Shown piece by piece: positions 12,201 to 26,528 of a stretch of 64,000 nucleotides of DNA. Position 1 is the first letter of the stretch, and every line of letters starts with the position of its first letter. Source of the stretch: Monomorium pharaonis (Eukaryota; Arthropoda; Insecta; Hymenoptera; Formicidae); the NCBI RefSeq assembly GCF_013373865.1, contig NC_050467.1, positions 2,108,001-2,172,000 of the forward strand, read 5' to 3'. The translations under genes were made by a program, and so were the position numbers. The notes beneath the pieces were generated by a model. The model saw only the letters and a program-made list of their open reading frames with translations, had not been told where the DNA came from and searched no databases.

Positions 12201-13559
12201 GTTAGAGGGCACAGCCGGGGGGATAGTAAGCGCGACGAAAGGGTGAGACGGGGAGGGTGGAAAGCGAGGGCAGGGCACGGCTTCTCGCGAACGTTCTTCG
12301 AAAACTTTAAATAATGTTTGTAAACTCCGCCCGAAGTAATTCGCGTAAGAAAAGAGAATTCCGGATCCGCGGCGAATGGAGGGATCGAGTTTACGACAAC
12401 TTTAGAAATAATGCCATGATCTTGCGGTCGATTATACTTCGACGCGCGGACGGATGATGGATAAGCGGGGGGAAAAAAACCTCGCGGATTGCAGGTACGC
12501 GGCGCGAACGCGATTTGCCCCCGTGTCCAACGAGAAAGAGAATTAATTATTCCCTCTCTTATCCGCGCAACCAACAAACATTCGTTTCGGTCAATAAATT
12601 ATTTGAATTTTTGCTACTTCAGCACGGTTATTATTATCGGTGATGAGTACGGGGGATTCATTTACCAATTTAAAAGGCCACGTGTAGACTAATTGATTAA
12701 AATTTTGATTGACGTTAAAATTCAACGCGTGTTTCTAGATGCAATAAATGTGAGATTCGGGGTATAATTTAATTCGAGATCTACGGTAAGCGCGAAATGA
12801 GTAGCTGTTTGTCATTATTTATTAATATCGCCGAGTATATTTTCGTCAGGTCGGATTACGTGCCTCGAAAGTGGCTTAACGAACTTCCTTACGAGATTCA
12901 TAAAGTCTGTAACCGACGTCGTTCGGAAAGTTTTTACGCGCGGCAGCGGGGCCAGTGGGAGCACGCCTCGATTTTCGAGAAGCGCTTTATCGCTCGCTTA
13001 TTAACAATCCCCCAACTTTTGTTTCTCTCCTCGGCGACTATCTTCGAAGGGAACGTCTCGCAATCTGTATACTATATAGTCTCTTACATTGTTTTTTAAA
13101 GATCTGCCATGCGACGCGGAAAACGCTGTCGCGCGGCAAACGAGAGGGGATTTCTCGCAAAGCGCGTCGCGTCGGCCGTTAATATTTTTCTTTTTCATTT
13201 ATTTCTGCAGCCGAGAGTAAAGTAAAATATGTGTGCAGCGGAATCAAAAATGTATGCACGTAGCGGCGCAGTCACCGAATTTTCCTGACAATACGGCTTT
13301 CGAGGCTCGAACGAATGTAATTGTTTGATCGTCGTCTAGTTGGTAGATATGTACGATGCCCGACGGCAGCATATTGGTATTTGCTTGTCGCACGCGTCAA
13401 TACCGTCACTTAACTAGCAAATATCCGACCTGAAGCGAGGTAGATAGGCGGCCAAACTCCCGGACAGCACTCCCACCTACAAATCCCGTGCTTGATAATG
13501 TCACCTATTGTGACTGTTCTGGCACAGACTGCGCGCTACAAACATCGGAGATCCGGTTA

Positions 13560-14990
13560 CAATGAATTTTAGTCCTGCCGTCGCTCAAGTTAGCGAAACA
13601 ATTAATGAGATGCAAGGAACAAGTTCGAGGATGTCACTGTTATTAAAATTTCCGTTATATCGGATATGTTCGATGTTGGAACGATTTTAAACGGTAATTT
13701 GTAAAAATATCTCTGATAGCTGATACTGAAAATATCAAATATATTGTTATTAAATTTTCTATTATATCGACAATATTTAGCGTTGTTGTTAACAGTTAAG
13801 TAATATTATTAATTAATTAATTTAATCTAATTTCAGCAGTAAAAGCATAATATTCTTTGTGTCTTTATATTGTGAAAATTAAATTAATTTTATTTATGTT
13901 TATTATTTTATTTATTTATATTAATTTTTTATTTATAAATTACAAAATATTCCGGAAAATAATATCTTCTCTAGTTAAACGATCTTTTTTTTGTAATGCA
14001 TTAAGGTAAGTCGTTACTTTCTTCGAGAGTTTATAAATCGTAAAGAATTCTTTGGAGAATGTTCAGCTCGAGGAAAAGTTAGTGCGTTCAAGCGATTAAG
14101 AATGGAAATAAGTTTCGACAAATGAACCCAGCTCGCCATTTGGTCGATACAAGTGGCGCAACACGGGTTATCGGCAATTCCACGAGCCAGCCTGTTTGTT
14201 TCTGCCGGGTTGCCTTTATTATTCTATTTTTCCTCCGCAAAGCACGGTCGTCTCGGCTCGCATTCAAAGATGCCAGAACAATTTTATTTCCCATATGCGC
14301 GCCGCTGCAACACACCAGAATGGTAGCTGCAATAAGCGACTCCGCTCGCTTCAAGTACGGTCCGAGCGTCGGTTTTGTTTCATTTCCTTCTTTCTACCGT
14401 AATTGCATCTCGTTACGCGCTATTATATAGTCTTTAGCGCTATCTGCAATGTAAAAAAATCGGGAATAAAACCGGGCGGTTAAGGGTTAAGAGGATATTC
14501 TAGAGCGCGAGAAAGTTTAAACTGTTTTTGGAAATTATTTTAAGAAAACTGCTATATATTTTTCTCTCCTACATATTTAGTAAATATGCACAAATTTTGG
14601 TATCGTTAAATGTTTATTAGTTTCCTGGTAATGTTTATTACTTGTTACGTACGAAGCCCATGATGCTATTGACATCAACTTTTACATGTTTATCGTTGAA
14701 CCAAAATTAATAAAAAATATTGCAAATTATTAATTGGCAAATTATAATGACATAATTTTAAAAAACAAATATCATTTTTTAACGAAATTAATTAAATTGA
14801 ACATAATAAAACAATTAATTAATTTAATTGTTTTGTTGTGTTTAATTTATAGATATAATAATCCCATTTCAAATGAACAGCTGTATTTTGCATATGCGCA
14901 AAAATACAAATAAATGCAGAAAAATACGTGCGTAATTTCTCGGAAAAAAAAAGGTCACTTTTTTGCACTTTAGACTAAACACTTACTTAT
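13560..14990. other. Largely AT-rich region containing a long hairpin
   Basis: AT-rich DNA at 13620-14000 and 14520-14950, with a short GC-richer segment at 14090-14370 whose ORFs on both strands resemble no protein. The notable element is the 26-bp inverted repeat at 14793-14849. Confidence 0.55.
14793..14849 (+). repeat. Long near-perfect hairpin (26-bp stem, 5-base loop)
   Basis: Positions 14793-14818 pair with 14824-14849 around the loop TTAAT. All 26 positions pair: 23 Watson-Crick and three G-T pairs (807/835, 804/838 and 799/843 of the 14 kb numbering). Because the imperfect pairs are G-T on the + strand, a + strand RNA would fold fully, whereas a minus-strand RNA would carry A-C mismatches. 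The stem is very AT-rich. It could be a microRNA-like precursor, a remnant of a miniature inverted-repeat transposon, or chance in AT-rich DNA. No known microRNA seed was recognised. Confidence 0.75.
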
Positions 14991-16069
14991 AAGTGAGTAG
15001 CCGGAGCAGCGGCGAGCGTTGATTAGTTTCATGAATTTAATTTTCGAAGGGAATCTCTTTGCACTCGATTTATCTGAAGGACAAAAGAAAGCGCGACATT
15101 TTTTGCGTCGGGGGATTGGAATACCAATCGAATCACTGAAAACTGCCTCTCTTTTCCTCCCACACTCGTGGGCGCGTGGAATCCGCTGATATTTCCGCTT
15201 TTTGCCAGTAAAACATGTCAAATATGGATTCCACGCGAACACAGCGATCGCGCCGGATTCAGTGAGAGCGGTCGAACCGTTAAAAAGTTTTGTTCCGCCA
15301 TTACGGTCACGCGATAACAGTCTATTCGCGTCAGCGTAACTTGCTGCCCAATGTTGCCTACTCTTTGACAGAATATCTCGTTTTCGAGCGCGCAGTCGTA
15401 CGCTTCCTGCCGAAAATAACGCGCCATTTCCGGCGGCGGCGATTAATCCCGATGCACGCGCGCGAGCGCGCGGGCTTTTAAATTCCCTTTCCCAGACGCG
15501 ACAGATTATAGCTTTGGTTTCGAGACAACACGTCTCGTGTGCGCTGACGGGTGGTACAATACGTGTGCGATGAACGGAGAACAATGCGGAACGCACGGCG
15601 ATAGACGTAACGTACAAACGGGCGCGATGTCAGACTGCATTTGGCAACATTCGGCCGTAATAGAAACGTTTTGGGGCTAATTAAAACCGCGAATAATAAT
15701 TGACCGCCCTGCGCTTTCCAATAATTCCATTGTCGGAGATAACGTCACGATTCGTTCCGCATAGATGTAACGTCAACGATCATCCCTCCCCCGCCCCCGC
15801 TTCTTCTCCTGCGTGCGTCCGACGTGTGTTCCGCTAATATATGTATTTTATTCGCGCATTGATATCCGCGAAACCGCGCTGTGACATCGCGTTCCGCACG
15901 CTCGATTTTCATACATTTTCATACGTATCAAATCAACTTGATGGACGTTTCAATAAATTATTTCCGACATTCAACGGGACTGCTCGTCGAATTCTTCGGA
16001 ATAAATCAATCTTATATCGGTCGGGGTCATGGATATCGATACTAGTCACTCTCTTAATTACGTAAGCAT

Positions 16070-17050
16070 TTAGTGATCATGTACTACAGTGTGATTTGCC
16101 TACTCAATATTGTATGTTTATTTGATTTAAGAATATTTCTAACTAAGAGCGCAAAAATTACTTATTTTTTAAAAAATTTAAAAAAAGAATACTGCATACA
16201 TTTTTCTACATTTTTGTTTGTATAATACATATTCAATAAATAAATGTCTATAAATTTGGGTTTCACTGAATGTTTATTAGATCTTGTGTTACGTAAATTT
16301 AAAAATAAAACTTAACTGAAACATAAACTTCAAATTTTTTTAATTTGCAATATTTTTCATAGATAAACAGATATTTATTTTATATGTACAAAAGTTGAAG
16401 TCGATATTTCTGAGAAATCGTATCAGTAAATTGTGTTTATTTTTAAATTTAGAATAATTAATTTGTAGGTAAAATGTACGACTAAATATGTACATATAGA
16501 TTTATAAAGGTATAGAAAAAATATGTGCAGCAACTTTTTTAAATTCCCACTTTCTCACGCTCTAGATCACGCTCCTTAATTTGTAAACTTAAGAGTTTGT
16601 ATTTAGAGTGACCTAAAGATTCGAGCGGCTGGAAACTAGTTTGAAAAAAAAGAAATAAAACGAGACGGAATATTAATATGACCGACTTTTGGCCACGTAT
16701 CGTGTATACAGATATATTGACAAAAGGTTTTAAAAATTCATGGAATTCGTTTCCAACTTTTCGTTCAACGGAGCAAACGAAAGTAAGTAATGGTACGGGC
16801 AAGTGTCTGTTCTTAATTCTCAATGAGTACGTAATCTCAACGGATTACGTTCTACTGCACGCGATAATAAAACAGATGATACATTATATGAGATGTGCGC
16901 CTGCAATTTTCCATTATGGCGAGCCGCAATTGCCGGAGTGAACATAATGAGCTTTTGTCGTCATCATACGCCACCGTATGTCCTCGTAATGCGTAACACA
17001 GTTGTAATTTTATGACAAGATAATACGCTCGTTTAACATGCAAGAATTTA
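16070..17050. other. AT-rich desert
   Basis: AT-rich sequence with T/A homopolymer runs. ORFs on both strands at 16.54-16.94 kb overlap each other and match no family. No other feature seen. Confidence 0.6.
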
Positions 17051-17526
17051 CGACATATGCGATATCGAAAATTATCTATTAATCGACGGTAACCATAACG
17101 CGATCACGCTCACGCGTTGCCCGCGATCGTTTATTCATGCGGCTCTAATTGAGTCACATTGAAAGCGTAACGTGTGGTTCCATACATTTATTTCCTGTGC
17201 CGCAATATCTTTCAGATCGCGAGCGATAGGAGCCGTTAGGCACGACGAAGCGTGAAGTATCGTGCGGCCTTGGATACGCCGTTTAACCCAATTCAAGAAT
17301 ATTTTATGCCGAATGATTACGGCGATTTGGCGAATGATGTAATTAAAAGTGAATAAACTCGTCGTGTCGACAAGTAGAGGCGCAGGAGGAGTGAGAAGGC
17401 GCAGGTGATTCGGCACACGAGAATAACTTACGTATTTCCTACGCGCGTACACTGGATCGTCATGTACGATCGCGCTGCGCAGAGAAGTTTCAGTGGAATT
17501 CCAAATGTAATTTCATCACCCTAAGT

Positions 17527-17553
17527 ACTCTCGTTACTCTCGTTACTCTCGTT
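17527..17553. repeat. Three tandem copies of a 9-mer
   Basis: ACTCTCGTT is repeated three times without change, followed by a degenerate CCTCTGC. It is a minisatellite-like element, distinct from the plain CT arrays elsewhere. Confidence 0.9.
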
Positions 17554-17999
17554 CCTCTGCACACCGGTCGCTATTCTTGGCACCGGCGCATTAACTTGGA
17601 AATAGTCGCTCCATTTTCTTTTCTTGCATAAATGACCACTTGGAGTGATTTTTCATCCCAGTTAAAAGTCATTATTTTGCAATTTATTATTACCTAAATT
17701 TGAAATTTTTATTATAAACTCTTATCATATATTTAATTGATTTTACAACGTAAATGATCGCCCGATGATTTCCTGCATCCCAACTTGTTTCGACAGATCG
17801 GTAATATTAACATATGGATTGTTCGATTGTACAAATTAAATCTTCGAATCTTTGATTAAAAGATAAATATGAATTTTAGGATGAATAAAAAAATTCACTG
17901 TAACGTGAGCTCCAGTTTTTCGACGATAGAGTGTAGAAAACACCCTAAGTGACTAGTTCTCGACTTAAAAATACGAGCTATCGAATTAATGTCGGCCCA

Positions 18000-20000
18000 C
18001 CGGCTGCGGAGGAAGATACGAAGGAGATACAGCCGCGAATGTACGACGGCGAGTAGCATGATTATGGGGGTGGCTATTTCAGGCGCATGATAGCGATGTC
18101 GAGTCGGTTACAGATAATCGCCGCGGTCGTGAAAGTCGGGCCATTCGGACGCGAAATTGTTAACTTAATTCCATTCTCTAATTCAATTAACGCCACGCCT
18201 TCCCCCGTGCCAGACGTTACCTACCGTACAGTCCGCCGCGTGATTAAATGGAAAGTACTTTCGCGCGGAGAAGCGATCTTTCACGCTTTCCACGTTCCCG
18301 GAGCGAGTAACAGGCGAGCATGGCCGCCCACATCCAGGCGCGCTCCACATCCGACGGGTCTACCTTAGTAATCTGCCTCCAGTGACGAGGTGCACCGCGC
18401 CGGGCATTTATTTCCGGCTCGTCCGTTCTGGTCGTTCTCGCGTTACTTCAGCGTCACCGCGATGTTACGACGACGCGTCGCCGTCACGCCGTGAGTTGCG
18501 TCGGACACTTCGAGTGCTGTAACGCGAATCATTATTCAACAGTACTCTCGGCCGGAAATGTCTGGGCCGAAAAATCCTTCTCGGAATCCACATTTCGAGA
18601 GCATGCCGGTGGAAAAAAGAAAAGATGATGACCTCAATAGAGCGCGAAAGTTGTGTTTTCTTGCAAAATTTTATAATTACAACTCGTTAATTAATTTAAA
18701 ATTAATTTAAATTGCATCAGGAAAATCGTAAAGTTACGTAATGAATACATTATAGATTATTCATTCTAGATATCTTTAATAATATAGCTTTCTTACGTAG
18801 CCGCGGGTAAACGTTTACCTTTCCCCGTATGATTATCTTTTTTTCCTCGTCCGTCGTCCTCTTCCTTAATGCCCCAGCGATGCGAAATTTTCCTCGAAAC
18901 ACGCTGCCGTTGACAGCAACGGACGGCTATCATTAATTGGCGGTAATTGTTACGACACACTCGAGCCTGAGCATGGAATTTTCTGGATTTTGACAGTTTA
19001 CGAGGAACCGTGAAACTTTCACCTTTTTTTTTTCCCCTTTTTATTTCGTTTGACATCGACGATTCCACGTGCGTTTGAAAACGAGGCGTCGGTCGCGAGC
19101 GGGAGGAAGGGGGGGGGGGGAACGCATCTGATTGCCGCCGTGACCGGTGGCGAGGGCCATCGGCACGAGTCGCCCGTCCGCGCGGGGCTGGTCACGCATT
19201 AGTAATTGCCAATTTCCAGGCAAACCCTAAACCGACGTAAACGTAGCCGCGTCGGTTGTGCCGCGTCAAGGGAATCGGTACGCCAGACACCGCGCGGCCG
19301 GTGCCACCACGATGACATAAACACGCGGGATTCGGGCACGGCCGGCGCCGATGAATTCAATTTCCCGCTCGTTACGCGCGGGATGAAGAACGACGATTTC
19401 ATCGACCAACGTGACGTTGCCGCCGGGATTATCGACCCGTCCGTGTCGCTCGTCCTGCGCCGGTGTCTTTCGCGTCCGCGCGCGGTTTTTTTCGCGTCAC
19501 GCATTGAAATTGCGAACGACGCGGCCCCCGTCGCGAATGTTACGAGATTAGAGAAGACGAGCGCCGAGCAGTTTTACAGCCGCGCCCGATAACGCGCGTA
19601 GCCGAACGTTTCGATTTACGTGAAAGTCGCCGTAAAGATCCGAGATGGCCGTAACTGCGCGCCACCCATCCCCCTGACGTATCGTTGGAACGACCGGTCG
19701 GCTTTTATGATTATTCATAAAACCCCGGCCGCGTGTCGTTGATCCGAGTTATTTCCGGGGACAGCTTGCAGGTAGATTCGCTTGAATCTCAAAGTCTTGA
19801 ATTTTTGGAAACGTTCGCGAATACAGCCGGGATTCATGAGAGCGGAACTGAACGCGGCGCATGATTATAACTGACAGAGGGTAAACGATCCGGGGCATCG
19901 TCGATCGCGGAAGTCGTGCCTCATGGATATTCATAAGTCGCGCACCACGTCCCGCGGTGTACCACCATTAATCCGACCGCTTGAACCGCAACGAGTCCTT
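18000..20000. other. GC/CpG-rich noncoding block
   Basis: CpG-rich DNA with overlapping Arg-rich ORFs on both strands (for example 19206-19592 + and 19199-19504 -). Their mirror-image overlap argues against real coding. An AT-rich insert lies at 18650-18800. No gene supported. Confidence 0.45.
19109..19120. repeat. G homopolymer of 12
   Basis: An uninterrupted run of twelve G on the + strand inside a GC-rich block. Confidence 0.9.
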
Positions 20001-20019
20001 AATCATGGCGCAAGGAAAA

Positions 20020-20720
20020 AGTAAACCCAGGAGAAACATTAACTTTCGCGCGGCATCATCTATTATACTCCTTTTTTAATTCGTACTTAATCACGTTATA
20101 TTTAGATCGCTCAGTCACGTCGCTCGGTCATCATTTGTTAAAGTGTCTTGGCATCGTGTTACATATTTTAAACGTGCGAATTATGATACGCGTGGGAGTT
20201 GTGCGGAAAATTTAAAGCTATGAAAATAAAGCTGCTATAAAATAATGAGGCTATGAAGCGCGCTGCTTTCCCGCGAATAATATATCCACTGTTGTTTCAT
20301 TTGTTTGTCACAAAAATGTTTTTAAGGCTCTACATCATTCACTAAGAATTATCGAAATTTAAAACTGAAAGCTACTTAGCTTTTTTTTTATTAATAAATG
20401 ACAAAAGTTTTGACAAATACTCAAATTTTAATTCTGAAGTTAACTGCAAAAAGGAAACGAAAATTTGATTTATGATTTGTGCAGTAAAAATTATTTTTGA
20501 AATTTTAGTTAAATAGCTTTTAAAAAAGCAAATGAATTTTTGCACGAATTTAATACGGTTTTATAGGATACGTAAAAATTTTATTCAATGTCACTTTCTC
20601 ATTAAATTTTCAAATAAAAACTAAAATAATTTTTAAACCATCAGTAAAAGAATTATTATTGAATAACAGTAAATGATATCATTGACACTTGTAGTTTTGG
20701 ATTTCCAAATTCGTCGTAAG
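20020..20720. other. AT-rich stretch without recognisable features
   Basis: AT-rich, with many short A and T runs. No open frame of note and no splice-like exon seen. Confidence 0.6.
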
Positions 20721-21087
20721 ACGCGATCTAATTGATACTCTTTTTCTCCCGTGACGTTTTGAATTTCTACAGCTGTTTAGTAATGCGGGACGGCAATATG
20801 ACAGATTGTCCGACATGCTTGTAATGGCCAATGAGAGATGGGCGACAGCGGCTCGTATTTATGCGGCAAATGCAAAAACACGAGGCCGGACAGGACGACG
20901 GAACGCGGCGCAATTGTTGCGCGGACGCTGCACGACAGGACGAATCTCGCCGGGCAGGACGATACAGTTGACAACGGTCAAGTACCAGGCGTGTACGCAT
21001 ACGCAAAACCGAATTGTATTAGGAACTTCCCGCGAGCACATGCTCGAATTTGCATAAACGCCGCGCGCTCGCCTCTGTTACAAACCC

Positions 21088-21161
21088 GCGGTGCGCGCGC
21101 GCGCGAGCGAGCGGGCGAGCGAGTGCGCGTGCATATATGTATATGTGTGCATGCGCGCGTG
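21088..21161. repeat. Alternating purine-pyrimidine tract (GC/GA/GT/AT mixed)
   Basis: A (GC)n run passes into GCGAGCGAGCGGGCGAGCGAG and then into GTGCGCGTGCATATATGTATATGTGTGCATGCGCGCGTG, most of it strictly alternating purine and pyrimidine. Such DNA is prone to adopt the Z form. Confidence 0.75.
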
Positions 21162-24100
21162 TCAAGTGCGTCCGGGGTAGGACCATAGGCGCGCTCGTTG
21201 TTGCACCCCAAAGTGGCTAAATCTATTGAAATGACCCGCGGACACGCGGCAGCTGGATTTCGCCGGGAGACTCTGAATCGTCGATCTTTTTCCCCGCGTT
21301 CGATGGGATTCGCGTGTGGTTTGACTCGCGAGAGTTCATCCGCATCTTCCAATTAGGGCAAGCCCGCTCAAAATGACGAACAACGCGGTCGCCAGGTGTA
21401 TACCTGTAGATGGGAAATCGCGCACATCAATTAATCTCTAGGCGGGACAATCGATTTCTTGCCGCCGGGGCTATCCGTCTATCCGCGCTACTTCCGCCTC
21501 GCGATATTTAACTATTAATTACCTATCGGCCGCGCACGAAATATTTTACGCCGTTCCGTACATTCGTCTTCGCTTCTGCGGTACTTCCATCGTGGAATAA
21601 ATCGCCGCAAATCTAGAAATTAAATTAATACGAGATGTAACATTCAAACCGAAAAGATGCTTGCGATTATTGTTGGTCTGTCTTCTCATATTCTCTTCGC
21701 GATTAATGTGAACTGTCCTCTGTACATTTTTTTAAATTCTCGCTTCCTCGACTCATTCACGAGGATAAAATTTTTATAGCACCCGAAAATCTGTATTTTT
21801 TGCGCTGTAAAAGCTTGATTCAAATATTCAAGCGAATCGTATAACCGAAAATCGAAGGAAAATCCGCGAGTGGAGAATTCCGAGGAACCGACGGATGTAT
21901 CGTCGTCGCTGTTCCTTACTCTTTCTCTTTTTTTTTTCTTCCCTCACGTGGACGACCTTATCTGTTTGCCCGTGTCGCTACCGGCTCCGGCGCGTTTTCC
22001 GTATTTTTGTACCGCGCGATATTGGTCCCGGCGGATAGCTCGATAGTTCGATACCTCGTGATACACCGAGTATTATTGCCATTCCTGTTTACTCCAGCAA
22101 AACAAAGTGCCCAGGCCCGTGCGGACGAGTATATATACGCGGATAATGGGGACGAGATCGTTCCGGGGTTGTTCCTTCCTCTTTTAAACGCCGAGTAATT
22201 TCGACAGCCGCCCCCGTTCCGGTATCCCGGAAACGATCGATGCGATGGCATTTTCCGAGGTTGAAATTAAATTTGGTAGCACGAAAGACATTCCGGTACA
22301 TAATATTACGGGCGGCCGGGTCAATAAATCTAGTCGACAGTATTGTACATTCTTGAGATAAATGCTCGCTTGCAAGACACGAGAGCAAAAAAACAGCTCC
22401 TTCTTTTTTACTTCTTGTCGCTCTGTTATGAACTTTCAAGGAGGTAATAAAATATCGATAGGTGGATGCATGCTTACAAGAAAAAATCCAGGTACGTGTA
22501 TCTCGCGGATAATTTTGAAAAATTCGATATTAAGATACAAAGTTTGACGCCGTAAATGTGTAACATGCATAATAAGTACCAACGGATTAATGGATTGGCG
22601 TTTTGCACAGAACATTTTTTAATTTACTTATTTAAAAAGTGAAAATAAATAATTTATTCTGAAAGATGAAAACACATTAATCCATTTTTTTAAATATGTA
22701 CTCATCACGTGGACAAATATGTGCACATCATTTTTTGAGTCTTTAGCCGACAAATTAAAATTGTTACATCCCTTCGTCGCGTTTCATGCGCGGTGACAAA
22801 CGGACGCGTTGAAAAATGCATCAAGATTATGACAGGACCAAAATCGACCAATAGTGCCAGATTGCACACGGTATTACCTACGTACGAGATGTTACTTGTA
22901 CGCTGTCGCGTATGTACCTTGCACGCGAAACCACGCGATCGGTAATACGCCGCCGCTGCGGCAAATCGTGAAATAAAATAAACGTACGATGGCAAAACGC
23001 ATTACCCATAAAATAAGCGCTGCTGGCTGCCGCCAGCGTTGAGCTATCGGCCGACCTGAATACGACGACTCGGCAGCCTCCTCCCTCCCGCCGGTTTCCT
23101 TACGACAGGTTCCGTCACTTTCATCACGCGCGCAGCGACGTTTGTGGAGCATTCGGAGGGACAGAGGGGAAGGGAAAAAAAATGCGCTCTCGTAAAACTG
23201 GCCGTTCGCGACGCGTGTCGCTGCGTCGTGAGGGAGAGACGTATGTAGAACGTAAAACGGTACGTGCGTGTCCGTAAAAATGGAACAGAGGGGGGGAGAG
23301 AAGGGCGGCATACGGAAAGGGCGAGGTCGATCGCCTCTGCGTCCTAACAATGTGGCAAATGGACTCGGACTATGGACACGGACGATGAATCAAGTCTTCG
23401 CCGTTTTTCAGAGTTTCCGAAATAAAGTTGAGATCGAAATGTTATTTTGCACATGCATACATTAAAAGCGGAAATAGAAAATCCTGTGATTTTATAATAC
23501 AAGGAAGAAATTAAGAAAAAAAGAAAGTCATTAACGTATAATGTAAATTCTTATGAACAGCGTTTAAATATTATATATATTTTTGTAGAAAAGTTTGAAA
23601 TTTTAAATCGTTGTGCTTATATGTGTTTGCAAATGTCACGCGTTACGTCAATTTCTCGACGAGCAACGAGAGATACAAATTAGAGACAACGATTTTATTA
23701 TCTCGCAAAAATTTCGTGCATAAAGGAATTGCGATGGGAAAAGACAATGGTAAAATTGGTCTTGCGTATGTCTGCAAGATTTTTCTCTCTGTTGTTTAGC
23801 GAAAAGCTTCAATTGAGGCTCCTTCGAGCGTAAAAGTCCCGAGCTTTTTATAATATTTTCCCTTTGTATGAAACCTACGTTGGTCCTTCAATTACTTTCG
23901 AGTTTCCTCGCTCTATTAGACTTTAATTTGCTGTTTCCTCGCTACATAAAGGAGACACTCCCTCGCATACGTCTTCAGCTTTGCCCTCAGCAGCTCGATA
24001 ACGAAGTTTATAATTTAAGTCACGTTTTTAATTTTTCACCCTTGATTCAATTATCAACTGATTTGCGATCCATTCGGAGGCAACTTCTTTATATAGTTGA

Positions 24101-25878
24101 TTAAGCATTTATCCTTTAAGTGGCGAGTTTCAAAAAACTCTCTGTGAGATAGATTATCTATGAATTACGTATTAAATGCATACTTTTACTGGTGTTGTTG
24201 TCACCTTATTTCGTTCTAGACACACAAGTAATTTCTTAGATCGTTACATCTACGAGAGAAAACTTAAAGCAGAAAACTTTCGATTGACACAAATCGAGAT
24301 GGAATACTTTTTAAACTGATATAGAGGCATCATAACTCATTTATTTCCGAAGCGGAAATTTGTGGATCTCGATATCTAATAATTATAATAATCATTAATT
24401 GCTCGCTGGAAACAATTAATTAATACTCACAGGAAATGGAGAGCCGGACCGTCGGTATATCGGAACACGCACGGCAACGACGATTTACTAATTCCGTATA
24501 TACACCTGCGTTTCCCATAAATTTGTCAGACTTTGGACATGGAGCTTTCTGGGCCCAAAGTATGCATTAATATTTCTCTACGCGCCACGAGCAGCCAGTT
24601 CGGGCTTCCGGTACTATCGAACAATGTCCACGTGTTGTTCGTTGTCTAAAGCCAAGCGAAGTCAGAGACAGTGGGGAGAAAGGGGAAGAGAAATAGGAGA
24701 AATAGGAAACACGGAGAAAGAGAGGGAGCGAGGGAGAAACAGCCTGATGGGACAGGCAGTGATTTCGCTGCTTACGCCTGACCCATTTCGCATTCGTACC
24801 ACTTGCCGGTCGAAATACAGCCTCGTACGCTGTCGCGTGTTTGCGCAGTGACTACGGATGGCCGGTACGAGGTTTGCTAGAGGATGAAGCGGCGACGAGG
24901 AAAGCGGAAGAGGGTTCGGGGGATGTGAGCGGCGGCCGGCGGGGGGGAGGAGATGAACGAGCTGGCTCGCGGAGGATGTTCGCAGGACGAGTGCGCCGGA
25001 TTATATCCGGACCGATTCTACCGAAATGTATCTCCGTCGTTGCGCTTGAGTACGTCCGGGATGTGCGTGTGCGTGTCTATCGCGTACGCGTACCCGTGTG
25101 ATATTGTCGCCCCGCACAGTGCGATCCGGAAATAGAGAGTATACAGACGCAGAGCTAGTAGACGCGACACGAAAAATCATTGCGCCGATACGGTTAGAAG
25201 CTCCGGTTACTGGCTTTGAAGCGTATTCCCTGCTTTGAAATACATCTCACTCGAAATTTTATTTTGACAAGGATGAATAATGAAAATCCGAGTGAAAACG
25301 TATGTTTAAATCATATAATTTTTGTAACCACGCTATTACATTTATCTGCATTTTTCTTTGAATAAATATTAAAAATATAGGTTAAGCCCCTCTCTCTCGC
25401 ATGTGGCATTCAGTCACTCGGATGTCAGTGTACCGGAATATCAAGTTTCTCTAAACAGATTAATTTATATAAATGTTACGTAGCTTAAAAGAATATTCCA
25501 ACGAGTATTCCGAGAGAGCTCCTATATTTTTATCTTTAACCGAATTATTGTTCTCTGTTCCATTAGAGTTTAATTTTCGAGATATTCTGATTAAAACGCG
25601 TGATCAAAGCGCGAGAGTACGCCAAGCAGGTCGATCGAAACAAGTTAGTTAACGAAGTGCCATTCAGTGAAACGAACGGTTACTCGGTGTAAACGTTAAT
25701 TGGCACGATTTAATCTTAAATTTATCAATAACTGGAGACGAAGGCGCATTGGGTTGTCAAAGCAAATATAAAATAAATGCTTGCGAAAAATTAACACTCT
25801 AATTTACGTCGACGTAATTTTTCTTCCGTGTTAACTTCAACATTACAATCGCGTGCAATCGATAAACTATTAAATGTT

Positions 25879-25894
25879 AATTGTACGTACAATT
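25879..25894. repeat. Perfect 16-bp palindrome
   Basis: AATTGTACGTACAATT is its own reverse complement. It sits in AT-rich DNA with no gene next to it. Confidence 0.8.
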
Positions 25895-26334
25895 CTTATG
25901 AAGAGCAATATAAGAAATAATTCCGCTTTAATTTCGATACCAACCACAGATGATGAACAAATTCATAAGAGTATTTTACACTCTATTTGATATTCCAGTA
26001 TAAAAAAATAATAATTTTAAACGTATTTTTCTTACTTTATTACACGTACGTTTAGCTCAAAAAAGCGGAAATCGAATATAACTGAAAAAATATGAAAGAA
26101 CGTGTCTGCGTGGACTTTTTTCCCCAACCGCCGCGATTCTCGGCAGCTGAACTACTTTCCGAGCTGTCGCTCGAACATTTTGATACATGTTGTAGGACAA
26201 ACTACAGGACGTGTGCGCGCACGCGCTTACCGAGATTGGCAAGTCGAGCGCGAGCTCTGGACACACTGTCAGGAAGTTGGCGTTTCGGGGGGTTGGCGCG
26301 AGAATGGAGAAAGAGAACAAGAGATAGAAGATGG

Positions 26335-26364
26335 AAAGAGAGAGAGAGAGAGAGAGAGAAGAGA
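26335..26364. repeat. GA microsatellite
   Basis: (GA)n on the + strand, about 30 bp including short flanking interruptions. It lies about 170 bp before a CT array of opposite strand polarity. Confidence 0.95.
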
Positions 26365-26526
26365 CTGTGGGGGAAAGGGATGGTTTAAAATTTCACAATC
26401 CAGTGGTAACCGATACTCTGGACTAGACTCATGAATATTTCAAGGTGTTTCGATACACAGGAAATAGGAAACGCCGCCGCTCATGCCATTCGAGCGACGG
26501 CCGATCACCCCTTTGTCCCGGTCCGG

Positions 26527-26528
<2 letters not shown>

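Noticed and set aside
13172..13280. Excellent + strand acceptor (T/C tract ending TTTCTGCAG at 13210)
   Set aside because: All three frames stop within a short distance and no donor follows; could only be a noncoding exon, which sequence alone cannot show.
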